A stretch of DNA of 64,000 nucleotides, taken from contig JBCCEW010000011.1 of assembly GCA_039030075.1 (NCBI GenBank), forward strand, positions 1-64,000. Direction: 5' to 3'. This document shows positions 23,654 to 31,931 of the stretch, in pieces. The stretch's first letter is position 1, and the number at the start of each line of letters is the position of its first letter. Below the pieces are notes generated by a model that was not told the origin of the DNA, searched no databases, and worked only from the letters and a program-made list of their open reading frames with translations. Position numbers and translations under genes: made by a program. Source of the stretch: Myxococcota bacterium. GTDB taxonomy: Bacteria > Myxococcota_A > UBA9160 > SMWR01.

Positions 23654-24070
23654 GTGACGGACCCCGAAGCGTATGGCGAAGCGGATGCGTCCTTCCGCGC
23701 GGCCGGCGGCGAAGCGGGAATCCGCCGGCTCGTCGACGCCTTCTACGATCGGATGGAGACGCTCCCGGAAGCGCGGGGGATCCTCCGCATGCATCCGCGG
23801 GACCTCACCGAGTCACGTGACAAGCTGGCGCGCTTCCTCTGCGGTTGGCTCGGGGGTCCGCGTCGCTACGCGGAGAAGTACGGCGAGATCCGCATCCCTC
23901 CCGCGCACGCACACCTCCGCATTGGACCGGTCGAGCGCGACGCGTGGCTCCGCTGCATGGCGCTCGCCGTGGCGGAACAGGACTACGCCCCGTCCTTCGC
24001 CGCCTACTTCCTGCAGCAGATCGCCGTGCCCGCCGAGCGGGTCGTCGAAGCGAGCCGCGATCCGCTATGA
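23654..24070 (+). CDS. Truncated haemoglobin, group II
   Basis: 138 residues. FRAAGGEAGIRRLVDAFYDRM, LARFLCGWLGGPRRYAEKYG and PPAHAHLRIGPVERDAWLRCM fit group II truncated globins; the His in AHAHLRIG is the likely proximal ligand. Binding of O2 or NO in the cytoplasm is expected. GTG start 6 nt after TACGCT (23642-23647), a leaderless-type start. Confidence 0.9.
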   Translation: MTDPEAYGEADASFRAAGGEAGIRRLVDAFYDRMETLPEARGILRMHPRDLTESRDKLARFLCGWLGGPRRYAEKYGEIRIPPAHAHLRIGPVERDAWLRCMALAVAEQDYAPSFAAYFLQQIAVPAERVVEASRDPL

Positions 24071-24113
24071 GGTCCGTGTGGTAGCGTCGTCGCTCCCGCA
24101 GCGGAGGACGTTC

Positions 24114-24674
24114 ATGTCGCGACGAACCACTCGAGTGGGCCTCTGGCTGCTACTCGCCCTTCTTCCGGCAGCGGGTCTCTTGGCCTGCACGACGGGGCCG
24201 AGTACGCGCAGCACGAAGCTCCCCGCGCCCGAAGCGGCGCGCAGCTGCCCGGCACCGACGATCACCGCCGATGCGCTGCGCTCCGCCCTGCACGAGCGCA
24301 CCGCCGCCCATCGGAAAGCGCAGGGCCTGGGCGCCCTCGACTCCCACGAGCGCGTCGACGCCATCGCACAGCAGCACAGCTTCTTGATGGCCGGCCGGGC
24401 CGCGATGACCCACGACGGTTCGCAAGAGCGTTTCAAGGCCGTGTCCGCCGTCTTCGGGTGGCCGCATGCGGCCGGCAACTTCGCCGAGAACGTCGCCGAG
24501 GTCTGTGGGGACGTCGATGCAGCCGCGAAGCAGGCCTTCGAAGCTTGGCTCGCAAGCTCCGACCATCGCGAGAACATCGAGGGCGACTTCCGGGTGACCG
24601 GGATCGGCGTGACCCAGGGAAGATCGGGCTGGATCTACATCGCCCAACTCTTCTACTTGCCGCGCGAGACCTGA
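24114..24674 (+). CDS. CAP/SCP-domain lipoprotein
   Basis: 186 residues with lipobox LLAC near residue 23. The CAP domain includes LHERTAAHRKAQGL, AQQHSFLMAGRAAMTHDG (His/Glu cavity) and NFAENVAEVCGD then AWLASSDHRENIEGDF, the family's HxxNxx signature. Such proteins are envelope-located; the biochemical role in bacteria is mostly unknown. GGAGGA precedes the ATG. Confidence 0.9.
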   Translation: MSRRTTRVGLWLLLALLPAAGLLACTTGPSTRSTKLPAPEAARSCPAPTITADALRSALHERTAAHRKAQGLGALDSHERVDAIAQQHSFLMAGRAAMTHDGSQERFKAVSAVFGWPHAAGNFAENVAEVCGDVDAAAKQAFEAWLASSDHRENIEGDFRVTGIGVTQGRSGWIYIAQLFYLPRET

Positions 24675-24685
24675 GCGGAGGGGCG

Positions 24686-25081
24686 ATGCCGTCGCCGACC
24701 GCACCGGAGACCTGGCTCGAGGGCGGGTGTCACTGCGGCGCCGTGCGCTTCCGGGCGCGGGGAGCGCGCCGCGCGCTCCAGTGCAACTGCTCGATCTGCG
24801 CGAAGAAGGGCTTCCTCGGCTGGATCGTTCCCGCCGAGGACTTCGATCTCCTGGCGGGCGAACCCGAGCTCGCGACCTACCGGTTCCAGACGAAGCAGGC
24901 CCAGCACCGCTTCTGTCGCCATTGCGGCATTCACCCGTTCAGCCGTCCGCGATCCCACCCGGGACACTTCGACGTGAACCTGCGCTGCCTCGACGACGGG
25001 TTCGAGGGTTTCGAGATCACTCCCTTCGATGGCCAGCATTGGGAGGAGAACGTCGCGCGCATTGGTGGGGGCGAGGCATGA
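24686..25081 (+). CDS. GFA-family zinc protein
   Basis: 131 residues with the Cys sets GGCHCGAVRF, CNCSICAKKGF and CRHCGIHPF, all ligand positions intact. It follows the CAP lipoprotein by 11 nt (GGAGGGG precedes the ATG), and its stop overlaps the next lipoprotein start. It is more canonical than the GFA protein at 14.9 kb. Confidence 0.94.
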   Translation: MPSPTAPETWLEGGCHCGAVRFRARGARRALQCNCSICAKKGFLGWIVPAEDFDLLAGEPELATYRFQTKQAQHRFCRHCGIHPFSRPRSHPGHFDVNLRCLDDGFEGFEITPFDGQHWEENVARIGGGEA

Positions 25082-25524
25082 ACGCAGCAGCTCGGGGAGC
25101 GGCACTGGTGTGCGTGGCGGTCGCGGTGTCCTGCGCCGCCGTACCCCGCGGCGAACTCGATGGAACGCCGGCCTCGGCCCCGCAGCGCTGGGAGTTCTCG
25201 GACCCGGAACAGCCGTGTTGGATCGAAACACGCGCGCCCGAGCCGAGTTCGATTCGCGTCGGCTGCTATGCGATCGACGGCGTCCTGCACATCCACTCCA
25301 CGCGTTTCGCCGACGGCTGGAGGCTGTTCGGAGAGAGCTGGGTCCAGAAGGCCCGCCGTGCGCCGAGCGTACGCGTCGAGGTCGAAGGGCAGGTGTTCTC
25401 GCTGCGCGCCCTCGAGGTCACCGACCCCGAGCGTCGCGAGGAGATCCTCGCCGGGCGGGGCTTCGACCCGGTGCCCGGGGGCATCCGCGTGTTCTCCTTC
25501 GAGGAGAGACCGCACGAACGCTAG
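25078..25524 (+). CDS. Lipoprotein, unknown function
   Basis: 148 residues with lipobox VSCAAV near residue 19. The mature part has CWIET and GCYAI Cys pairs and a beta-rich body (VRVEVEGQVFSLRALEV). ATGA overlap with the GFA gene indicates coupled translation. No family was recognised. Confidence 0.76.
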   Translation: MNAAARGAALVCVAVAVSCAAVPRGELDGTPASAPQRWEFSDPEQPCWIETRAPEPSSIRVGCYAIDGVLHIHSTRFADGWRLFGESWVQKARRAPSVRVEVEGQVFSLRALEVTDPERREEILAGRGFDPVPGGIRVFSFEERPHER

Positions 25525-25555
25525 GTCCGCCGGCGCGCACCGCAGGAGGAGAAGC

Positions 25556-25924
25556 ATGGAGATCGGCTACGCGAACGTCTTCGTTTCGGACCTCGAACGG
25601 GCCGTCGGCTTCTATCGCGACGTGCTCGGGCTCCCCCTCGAGTTCGGGGATGGCGCCCACGGTTACGCGTCGTTTCGCGCGGGCGCCTTCCGACTGGGCT
25701 TGGCGGTCGCGGACGCGGGCGACGGCCAGTGGATCGGACGGCATACCGGGCTGGGCTTCGTCACGAAGGATCTCGTCGCGGACCACGCGCGGCTGGTCGC
25801 CGCGGGGGTCACCTTCGCGTCGCCTCCCGAGCGCCAACCCTGGGGCGGATTCATCGCGCTGCTGCAGGACCCCGACGGCAACGTCTTCTACCTCGACGAG
25901 GTGAGCGCCGTTCACGGCGCTTGA
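25556..25924 (+). CDS. Glyoxalase/VOC-superfamily protein
   Basis: 122 residues. FVSDLERAVGFYRDVLGLPL, FRAGAFRLGL and FIALLQDPDGNVFYLDE are two beta-alpha-beta-beta-beta modules of the vicinal-oxygen-chelate fold, with a His/Glu-type metal site partly visible (HTGLGF, Glu near the end). The substrate is unknown. AGGAGGAGAAGC precedes the ATG. The stop overlaps a possible TTG start of the next gene. Confidence 0.9.
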   Translation: MEIGYANVFVSDLERAVGFYRDVLGLPLEFGDGAHGYASFRAGAFRLGLAVADAGDGQWIGRHTGLGFVTKDLVADHARLVAAGVTFASPPERQPWGGFIALLQDPDGNVFYLDEVSAVHGA

Positions 25925-25935
25925 ATCTCCGGCGC

Positions 25936-26820
25936 GTGGAGAACGAAACGGTGGGACGGCGGAGCGGGTGGCGCTGGCTCGGTTGGACCCTCGCGGCGCT
26001 GGTCGGCCTCGCGGCGAGCGTGTTCGTGTTGCTCACCGTGTGGTGGCGTGGTTGGCACGTCGAACGGCAGACGCCCGACGCCCTGCTCGCCTTCCTGGAG
26101 CCCACCTTCGAACTGCGGGTCCCGAGTGGTGCGGGGCCCCACCCGACGGTCGTGCAGTTTCACGGCTGCGGCGGGCTCCGCGCGAACCAACGCTCCTGGG
26201 CCGCGCGCTTCGTCGAGGCCGGCTGGGCCAGCTTGATCGTCGACAGCAATGGACCGCGTAGCCTGACTCCCAGCTGGGTCTGCAGCGGTCTTTCCCTGTC
26301 GGGCATGGAACGCGCGGGCGATGTCTGGGTCGCACTGGAACACGCTCGCGCGCAGCCCCAGCTCGACGCGGAGCGCATCGTGCTCGCGGGCTGGTCCCAC
26401 GGCGCCTGGGCGATCTTCGAGCTCCTCGACCGGAACACGCCGGACCGCCTGCCCCACAACCTGAGCGGAGCACCACCCGGCGGGCTCGCAGGGATCGCCG
26501 GGCTCCTGTTCGTCTATCCCTTTTGTGGCATGCGCGATGTCGTCCCGCCCCGCACCACGCCTTCGCTCTTCGTGCTGGCGGGCGCCGACCAGATCACACC
26601 GCCGGAGGCGTGCGAAGTCCGCGCTCGTCTGTGGGAGCGCGCAGGGCAACCCGCTCGGGTCACCGTCCTGGACGGCGCGCACCACGCCTTCGATGAACGC
26701 CATCCACCAGGCGTCGGCGTCGGTCACGACGCCGCGTCGACCCGAGCCGCCCAGGAGGAGGCCGTCGCATTCCTGGAGGCGCTCGAAGGCCCGACCGAGG
26801 TCTCGGCGCCCGCGCGGTAG
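25936..26820 (+). CDS. Membrane-anchored dienelactone-hydrolase-like esterase
   Basis: About 294 residues. One hydrophobic helix (residues 14-36) is followed by an alpha/beta hydrolase: VVQFHGCGGL (oxyanion region), nucleophile elbow AGWSHGAW and His in DGAHHAFD, with Cys/Asp features of the dienelactone hydrolase group. GTG 25936 is the chosen start; TTG 25921 overlapping the VOC stop is possible. Anchor and catalytic domain suggest an inner-membrane, periplasm-facing enzyme. Confidence 0.82.
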   Translation: MENETVGRRSGWRWLGWTLAALVGLAASVFVLLTVWWRGWHVERQTPDALLAFLEPTFELRVPSGAGPHPTVVQFHGCGGLRANQRSWAARFVEAGWASLIVDSNGPRSLTPSWVCSGLSLSGMERAGDVWVALEHARAQPQLDAERIVLAGWSHGAWAIFELLDRNTPDRLPHNLSGAPPGGLAGIAGLLFVYPFCGMRDVVPPRTTPSLFVLAGADQITPPEACEVRARLWERAGQPARVTVLDGAHHAFDERHPPGVGVGHDAASTRAAQEEAVAFLEALEGPTEVSAPAR

Positions 26821-26848
26821 AGTCTGGGGTCCGCGAATCGGAGAGACC

Positions 26849-27298
26849 GTGCGCGCACGCCGTTCGACATCGCCGTGGCTGCTGGCACTGCTCTTGCTGG
26901 TCAGCTGCCGCACCGAACGCCCGTGGGACAGCCTGCGCGGCAATCAGGACGACCCGTGCGGGAACCTGGCCTACGCGTTCTACATGATCGCGGAGCAGCG
27001 CGATCGTCGGGTGCCGAAGGAGAAGCAGCTCGAGACCCTGCAGAAGAGCGTGCAGAGTCCCTTCGTGACCCAGCCCAGTCAGGCCTACCGGGGTCTCGTC
27101 GCGATCGTCGATCGCGTCTACGCCGCGCCGGAGACCACTCCCGAGCGCTTCGAGGCCGAGATCCTGGGCCGCTGCACGGTCGACACGGCGGGACGCGCCG
27201 TCGTCGGCTCCGAGCGCCCGCACGCCGCACCGACCCGTCCCGACGACGCGTCGAAGCCCTCGAGGCCCCAGTCCCCGGTGCGCCAATCGAGCCAGTAG
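26849..27298 (+). CDS. Small lipoprotein, unknown function
   Basis: 149 residues with lipobox LLLLVSC near residue 18. GNQDDPCGNLAYAFYMIAEQ and QKSVQSPFVTQPSQAYRGL look conserved-type; residues from about 115 on are Pro/Ser-rich and low complexity. TAGAGT (26818-26823) may be the -10. The 3' end overlaps a minus-strand gene by 181 bp. Confidence 0.7.
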   Translation: MRARRSTSPWLLALLLLVSCRTERPWDSLRGNQDDPCGNLAYAFYMIAEQRDRRVPKEKQLETLQKSVQSPFVTQPSQAYRGLVAIVDRVYAAPETTPERFEAEILGRCTVDTAGRAVVGSERPHAAPTRPDDASKPSRPQSPVRQSSQ

Positions 27299-27456
27299 CG
27301 GCCGTCGGCGATCTCGCCGCAGAGCGCCCGCTCCAGCTGGAAGATCGCGTCCTGGCCGAGACGCGCGCCGTTGAGCACCACGTAGCGCCCGTCCCCGGCC
27401 GAAGCCGGCGAGGCGAGCAGACACACCGCGAAGAGCGGCCAGCGCATCCATCGCAT
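27118..27456 (-). CDS. Small secreted protein, antisense-overlapping its neighbour
   Basis: 112 residues. A 20-residue signal peptide (MRWMRWPLFAVCLLASPASA) precedes DGRYVVLNGARLGQ and DGRYWLDWRTGDWGLEG, a pattern I associate with small exported proteins of the LNG.RL....GRYWLD type. GGGAGGG lies 8 nt before the ATG. The C-terminal third (from about residue 80) is low complexity and lies opposite the previous gene, so one of the two C-termini may be non-conserved. Confidence 0.65.
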   Translation of the reverse strand: MRWMRWPLFAVCLLASPASAGDGRYVVLNGARLGQDAIFQLERALCGEIADGRYWLDWRTGDWGLEGFDASSGRVGAACGRSEPTTARPAVSTVQRPRISASKRSGVVSGAA

Positions 27457-27606
27457 GTCGGTTCCCTCCCTGATCCCCATGCCGAGCATCGGACAGCGCG
27501 ATCTCACGCCGTGTGGCCCAGTTCACAACCCCACGAAAAAGTCGGGCCGGTGCGCCCTGTCACTGCGGGCGCTGCGCGGCATCCGAGGGGCGAAGGCGAG
27601 ACCCGC

Positions 27607-27960
27607 ATGCGACTTCGAACCCGACGCATCTACGAACCGGCGCGCAAGTCCGACGGGCGCCGGATTCTGATCGACCGACTCTGGCCGCGGGGCCTCTCCC
27701 GGGAACGTGCCCAGATCGACGACTGGGCGCGCGACATCGCCGTTTCCGACGCCCTCCGCCGCTGGTACGACCACCGACCCGAGCGCTGGCCCGAGTTTCG
27801 CCGGCGCTACTTCGCCGAGCTCGACGCGAATGCGGAGGCCGTGGAGGCCCTGCGCGACTCTCTCGCGAAGGGGACGAATACGTTGCTCTTCGGGTCTCGC
27901 GAATCGGAACGCAACAATGCGACGGCGCTCCGCGACTACCTCCTGGGTGTCAGCGAGTAA
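27607..27960 (+). CDS. DUF488-family protein
   Basis: 117 residues. IYEPARKSDGRRILIDRLWP, GLSRERAQIDDWARDIAVSD and TLLFGSRESERNNATALRDY are DUF488 family features; relatives often sit near stress or uptake genes, with no assigned activity. The ATG follows a C/G-rich stretch; no clear Shine-Dalgarno site was seen. Confidence 0.92.
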   Translation: MRLRTRRIYEPARKSDGRRILIDRLWPRGLSRERAQIDDWARDIAVSDALRRWYDHRPERWPEFRRRYFAELDANAEAVEALRDSLAKGTNTLLFGSRESERNNATALRDYLLGVSE

Positions 27961-28093
27961 CCGCTCCGCTTGCCAGGGCGCCCGAACCCGTGACCGCGGG
28001 CGCGCGGCGTGGCGCGGAGTCGGAGAAATCGACTTGGGGTAGAGTCCGGCAGGCGGAGCACCTTGCCGCTGGACCGGATCGGAGCCTCGAAAC

Positions 28094-28513
28094 ATGTCCG
28101 CTCGCGTTCTTCGCACCGCCCTGCCGCTTCTGCTCGCGTCGTTTCTCGTCGCGGACGCGGCCCATGCGCGGTGTCTTTCGCAAGATCCGTCCACGGTGCA
28201 GCTGGTCGGCACGGTGACGAAACGAACCTTGCCCGGTCCGCCGAACTACACCAGCGTCGGACGCGGGGATCGCCCCGAGATCGTCTACTTCCTGGATCTC
28301 GACGAAGCGGTCTGCGTGTCGGGCAGCCCCGGGAGCCGGCGCAACGCCAAGAGCCACGCGGGCGTCGAGCAGATCCAGCTGTCGAATCAGGCGTCGCGCG
28401 CCAAGACGCTGGTCGGAAAACGCGTGCGCGTTTCCGGGACGCTCTCCACCGCCCAGACCGACCACGACCGCACGCCGGTCGTGCTCCGCGTGCAGGAGCT
28501 GCGCGTCGATTGA
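28094..28513 (+). CDS. Secreted DUF4431-like protein
   Basis: 139 residues. Signal peptide residues 1-26 (LPLLLASFLVADAAHA). The mature part begins RCLSQDPSTVQLVGTVTKRT, then GPPNYTSVGRGDRPEIVYFL, LDEAVCVSG and TLVGKRVRVSGTL, fitting DUF4431, an exported beta-barrel-like family with two Cys. TAGAGT (28040-28045) may be the -10. The stop overlaps the transglycosylase TTG. Confidence 0.78.
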   Translation: MSARVLRTALPLLLASFLVADAAHARCLSQDPSTVQLVGTVTKRTLPGPPNYTSVGRGDRPEIVYFLDLDEAVCVSGSPGSRRNAKSHAGVEQIQLSNQASRAKTLVGKRVRVSGTLSTAQTDHDRTPVVLRVQELRVD

Positions 28514-29259
28514 GCCCCTCTCGGCGTCGCGAGGCTGGGCGTCGCAAGGCTCGGCGCCGCAAGACGCGCCCGAAGGATCGCCGCAGAACCACCGCTTCGA
28601 AACGCAAGCGAACGGCGTGGGCCTCGCGCGTCGGGCTCGTCCTCCTGGGTCTCGTTCTCGCGCCCGCTTTGCTGGTCCTGCCCTGGCGCTGGATCCCACC
28701 GCCGACGACGGCCTTCATGCTCCAGGACTCGGTGCCCATCCGCTTCGATTGGAGACCGCTCGACGAGATCGCCCCCGCGCTGCCGCTGGCGGTGCTGGCC
28801 GCCGAGGATCAGCGCTTTCCCGACCACCACGGCTTCGACTTTCGCGCGATCCGCCGCGCCGCTCTCGACGAGGGCGGGCGCCGCGGAGCCAGCACCATCA
28901 GTCAGCAGCTGGCGAAGAACCTGTTCCTGTGGCCCGGCCGGAGTTGGATCCGGAAGGGCATCGAGGCGGTCTTCACGGGTTGGATCGAAGCGCTGTGGCC
29001 GAAGCGCCGAATCCTCGAGGTGTACGTCAACGTCGCCGAGTTCGGCCGAGGCATCTACGGCGCCGAAGCCGCGAGCTGGCGCTACTTCGGCAAGCCCGCC
29101 GTCCGCCTCGCCGCTCCCGAAGCAGCCCTGCTGGCGGCGGCGCTCCCGAACCCGAAGCGGCGCAACGTCGGCGCGCCGACCCCGGCCCTGCGGGAACGCG
29201 CACGCACGATCCAGGCGGCGATGGAGCGTTTGGGATCGGGCGTCTTGCGGCGCCTCTAG
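28510..29259 (+). CDS. mtgA: Monofunctional biosynthetic peptidoglycan transglycosylase
   Basis: 249 residues. A very basic N-terminus (residues 1-32, partly three RRKxR-type repeats) precedes one transmembrane helix (about 37-56). The GT51 domain has LAAEDQRFPDHHGFD with the catalytic Glu, GASTISQQLAKNLFLWPGRS and EVYVNVAEFGRGIYGAEA, in family order. It polymerises lipid II into glycan strands in the periplasm. The TTG start overlaps the previous stop; an internal start before the anchor is possible. Confidence 0.93.
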   Translation: MSPSRRREAGRRKARRRKTRPKDRRRTTASKRKRTAWASRVGLVLLGLVLAPALLVLPWRWIPPPTTAFMLQDSVPIRFDWRPLDEIAPALPLAVLAAEDQRFPDHHGFDFRAIRRAALDEGGRRGASTISQQLAKNLFLWPGRSWIRKGIEAVFTGWIEALWPKRRILEVYVNVAEFGRGIYGAEAASWRYFGKPAVRLAAPEAALLAAALPNPKRRNVGAPTPALRERARTIQAAMERLGSGVLRRL

Positions 29260-29309
29260 AGCGCGACTCGGTCCACGAACCCGGCGCGTCCGCCGAGCAT
29301 CGAAGGAAC

Positions 29310-29570
29310 ATGCAGCTCCCCCACAGCGACCCGATCGGACTTCCGGTCGTGCCGAAGGGCTACCGGCGGACTCCCCGCGCGTACCCTCGACGCGTTCGGA
29401 TCGGCGCGGGAGTCCTGCTGGGCATCTTCGTGACCGTCGTCGTGGTCACGACGGCGGTGAGCCTCGGCACCTATTGCCTCACCACGGACACCGCGAACGC
29501 GGGCGACCTGCCGCGCAACGTGTTCGCACCCGGCCCGGGATCCACGGGCCCAGCACCCGCCGCGCCATGA
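29310..29570 (+). CDS. Small single-helix membrane protein
   Basis: 86 residues: a basic N-terminal half (YRRTPRAYPRRVRIG), one transmembrane helix (about 32-54) and a Pro/Gly-rich tail. GAAGGA precedes the ATG. It has no recognised family. Confidence 0.65.
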   Translation: MQLPHSDPIGLPVVPKGYRRTPRAYPRRVRIGAGVLLGIFVTVVVVTTAVSLGTYCLTTDTANAGDLPRNVFAPGPGSTGPAPAAP

Positions 29571-29618
29571 GCCGGCCACCGCTTCAAGCTCGACACGCGA
29601 GCCGTCGATGGTCCCCGT

Positions 29619-30017
29619 ATGGGGGCGGAGGCGGTGTGGTCGGCCGCGGGTTCGAGCGTGGCGTCCGTGGGAGCGCGGGCGGCGACGTCGCTGCACCCGC
29701 GTCGGATTCCACTGGCGACGGCGGGCCTCGCGTCGTTCCTCGTGGCTGTGGCTCCCCTCGTGGGGGTCGTGCACGGCTGGACCGCACCGGCTCCCTGGCA
29801 CGCCCTGTGGTTCGCCGCGTGGGTACCCGCGCCCTTCTGGGGCCTCGGTCTCGCGCTCTTCGCCAGCTTCTTCGAACCGGCGCGCGGCGTGCTCGCGGAG
29901 CTCTCGCCCGGAACCCGACGAAGCTGGCCGGCGCGCCTGTTTCGCGGCTACGCCAATTGCACGGTGCTGGGGTTCGCGATCGCGCCCTTCGTCGTCTGGA
30001 CCGCCGCCCTGCTCTAG
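29619..30017 (+). CDS. Three-helix membrane protein, unknown function
   Basis: 132 residues with hydrophobic segments at about 33-52, 60-83 and 112-132. No family motif seen, and no clear ribosome-binding site; the ATG at 29619 gives the only sensible length. It converges on the small gene at 30035 with a 17-nt gap. Confidence 0.62.
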   Translation: MGAEAVWSAAGSSVASVGARAATSLHPRRIPLATAGLASFLVAVAPLVGVVHGWTAPAPWHALWFAAWVPAPFWGLGLALFASFFEPARGVLAELSPGTRRSWPARLFRGYANCTVLGFAIAPFVVWTAALL

Positions 30018-30034
30018 CGCCCGGCGAGGCGGAC

Positions 30035-30256
30035 CTACTCCTCGAGCATCCGCTCGTAGCGCTCCTCGTTCTCGCGGTGCGCAGCGTCTACGGCCGCACC
30101 CGCACGCTGGGCCGCGGAAGCCCTGTCGACCGGCTCCTCGGAGCCGGACGAGCTCGCGAACACGCCGCCAAAGGCTCCCTCGAGGCCCTTCGTCTGCACC
30201 TCGAGTGAGAACCAGACCCCGACCACCAGGAACAAGATCGCAATCGCTTTGCCCAT
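30035..30256 (-). CDS. Small single-helix membrane protein with acidic tail
   Basis: 73 residues. MGKAIAILFLVVGVWFSLEV forms a transmembrane or signal segment, and the tail is Ala/Glu-rich (AHRENEERYERMLEE). GGAGG lies 8 nt before the ATG, favouring this over the upstream in-frame start. Function is unknown. Confidence 0.65.
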   Translation of the reverse strand: MGKAIAILFLVVGVWFSLEVQTKGLEGAFGGVFASSSGSEEPVDRASAAQRAGAAVDAAHRENEERYERMLEE

Positions 30257-30370
30257 TGGGACGACCTCCGTGAGGAACTCATCGTCGGGCGGAGCCATCC
30301 GCTGGAGCCAGGGGAACGTACAGCCCGGCGTGCGCGCTCGCGCGCGTGGATCTCGGAGGCGGGAAGCGGA

Positions 30371-30541
30371 CTAGCGAAGCCCGTAGAGCATGCTGGGCAG
30401 CAGGACCGCGCAGGCGGGCAGCGCCAGCACGTGGATGTCCGGGCCCAGGAAGGCCGGCACCAGCATGCCGAAACCCGCCAGGATTCCCATCAGGGAATAG
30501 CGATCCACCAGGGCTCCACGGTCGGTGCGTACGATCTTCAT
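30371..30541 (-). CDS. Small two-helix membrane protein
   Basis: 56 residues: basic MKIVRTDRGALVDRYS, then two hydrophobic segments (about 17-33 and 36-53). No family was recognised. TACATT (30550-30555, minus strand) ends 8 nt before the ATG, a leaderless-type arrangement. The divergent region upstream holds repeated TGTCATA words and a long inverted repeat. Confidence 0.55.
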   Translation of the reverse strand: MKIVRTDRGALVDRYSLMGILAGFGMLVPAFLGPDIHVLALPACAVLLPSMLYGLR

Positions 30542-30549
30542 ATGTGGCG

Positions 30550-30643
30550 AATGTATGACAATTTTCGTGTCGACTCTATGACAGAATCGGTCGATCGCAT
30601 CGATGTCTTGATCCACCTGTCCGAAAACGCATGGGTTTTCGGA
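30550..30643. promoter_or_regulatory. A/T-richer divergent control region with repeated motifs
   Basis: TATGACA occurs at 30554-30560 and 30577-30583, 23 bp apart. A perfect inverted repeat has arms TCCGAAAAC (30620-30628) and GTTTTCGGA (30635-30643) around GCATGG. The stretch has lower GC than its surroundings and lies between the minus-strand 56-residue gene and the HAF-repeat gene, as expected for operators of a shared control region. Confidence 0.5.
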
Positions 30644-30784
30644 AGCGCGAACACGACGCGTCATTCACGAGAGCTTCGCTCCAATTTCGTCTTCCGACGA
30701 CCCGCAATGGGCAACCGGCGCGTGAGACGGCGCGCGGGCTCGGGGTTTCCGCTCGGACCGGGGCTTTGTGCTAGGTCCCACCGC

Positions 30785-31906
30785 ATGCGAGCGCGACGCT
30801 GTCATGAAACGCGCCCGCGCCGCGCCCTCGCGACACTGACCTTCCTCGTGTTCGGCGTTGCGGCCCAGGGCGAGACCGCGGCCGAGTTCACCGGCCTTGG
30901 CGATCTCCCGGGCGGACGCTTCGAGAGCGAAGCCGTCTCCGTGTCCGCCGATGGCCGCGTCGTTTGCGGCTCGTCGATCACCGACGTGCACGACCGCACC
31001 GAGGCTTTCTGTTGGACCCCCGAGTCCGGGTTGTGGTCACTCGGCGATCTGCCCGGCGGTGCTCCACGGAGTCGAGTCGGAGACGTTTCCGCCGACGGCC
31101 GCTCGGTGGTGGGTGCCAGCGCCTCCGCCTCGGGGAGCGAGGCGTTCCTGTGGCGCCGAGAGGACGGGATCTTCGGCCTCGGCGACCTCCCGTCCGGCAT
31201 CTTCTCGAGCACCGCGCACGGCCTGTCCGCCGACGGCAGCGTCGTCGTGGGTGAGGGGCAGGCCATCCTCGGGGCGCGCGCGTGGTCGCGCGCGTGGCGC
31301 TGGACGCGCAGCGGCGGAATGGTGGACCTGGGCGATCTCCCGGGCGGACTCCCCACGAGCGCGGCTTTCGACGTCTCGCGGGACGGACGCGTGGTCGTCG
31401 GCCAGGGCTCTTCCCGGGCGGGGTTCGAGGCGTTTCGCTGGACGGAGGAGCAAGGACTCGTCGGCCTCGGCGACCTCGGCGGTGGCGACCATCGCAGCCG
31501 CGCCCTCGCCGTGTCGGCCGATGGCAATGTCGTCGTCGGCAGCGCCACCGGTAGCTCGGGAGAACGCGCCTTTCGCTGGACGCGGAACCGCGGACTGGTG
31601 TCACTCGGGACGCTCCCCGCCAGTACGCGTTCGATCGCGTGGGACGCCTCGGCCGAGGGCGACCGCGTGGTCGGGACCGCCACGAGCGACGCATCGAGTC
31701 AGGCCTTCGTGTGGAATGCCAGACAGGGCATGCGTTCGCTGCAGGCGCTCCTCTCCCAGGACGCGAAGGTCGCCGAGCAACTCGCCGGCTGGACTCTCGA
31801 GACCGCGCGCGCCGTGTCGGACGACGGTCGCGTCGTGGTGGGGACGGGCGTGAACCCGGACGGCCAACGCGAAGCCTGGCGCGCGGAGTTTCGCGAACCG
31901 TTCTAG
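30785..31906 (+). CDS. Secreted HAF-repeat beta-propeller protein
   Basis: 373 residues. A signal peptide (hydrophobic TLTFLVFGVAAQG near 18-30) is followed by seven repeats of about 48 residues, each with the pattern GLGDLPGG ... VSADGRVVVG ... EAFRW. The seventh (residues about 318-365) is the most divergent. The HAF family is an extracellular-repeat group; a seven-bladed propeller is inferred from repeat count. It is probably secreted or periplasmic. No catalytic residues are apparent. Confidence 0.9.
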   Translation: MRARRCHETRPRRALATLTFLVFGVAAQGETAAEFTGLGDLPGGRFESEAVSVSADGRVVCGSSITDVHDRTEAFCWTPESGLWSLGDLPGGAPRSRVGDVSADGRSVVGASASASGSEAFLWRREDGIFGLGDLPSGIFSSTAHGLSADGSVVVGEGQAILGARAWSRAWRWTRSGGMVDLGDLPGGLPTSAAFDVSRDGRVVVGQGSSRAGFEAFRWTEEQGLVGLGDLGGGDHRSRALAVSADGNVVVGSATGSSGERAFRWTRNRGLVSLGTLPASTRSIAWDASAEGDRVVGTATSDASSQAFVWNARQGMRSLQALLSQDAKVAEQLAGWTLETARAVSDDGRVVVGTGVNPDGQREAWRAEFREPF

Positions 31907-31931
31907 CCCGGGCGCGTGATAGCGTGCGCCC

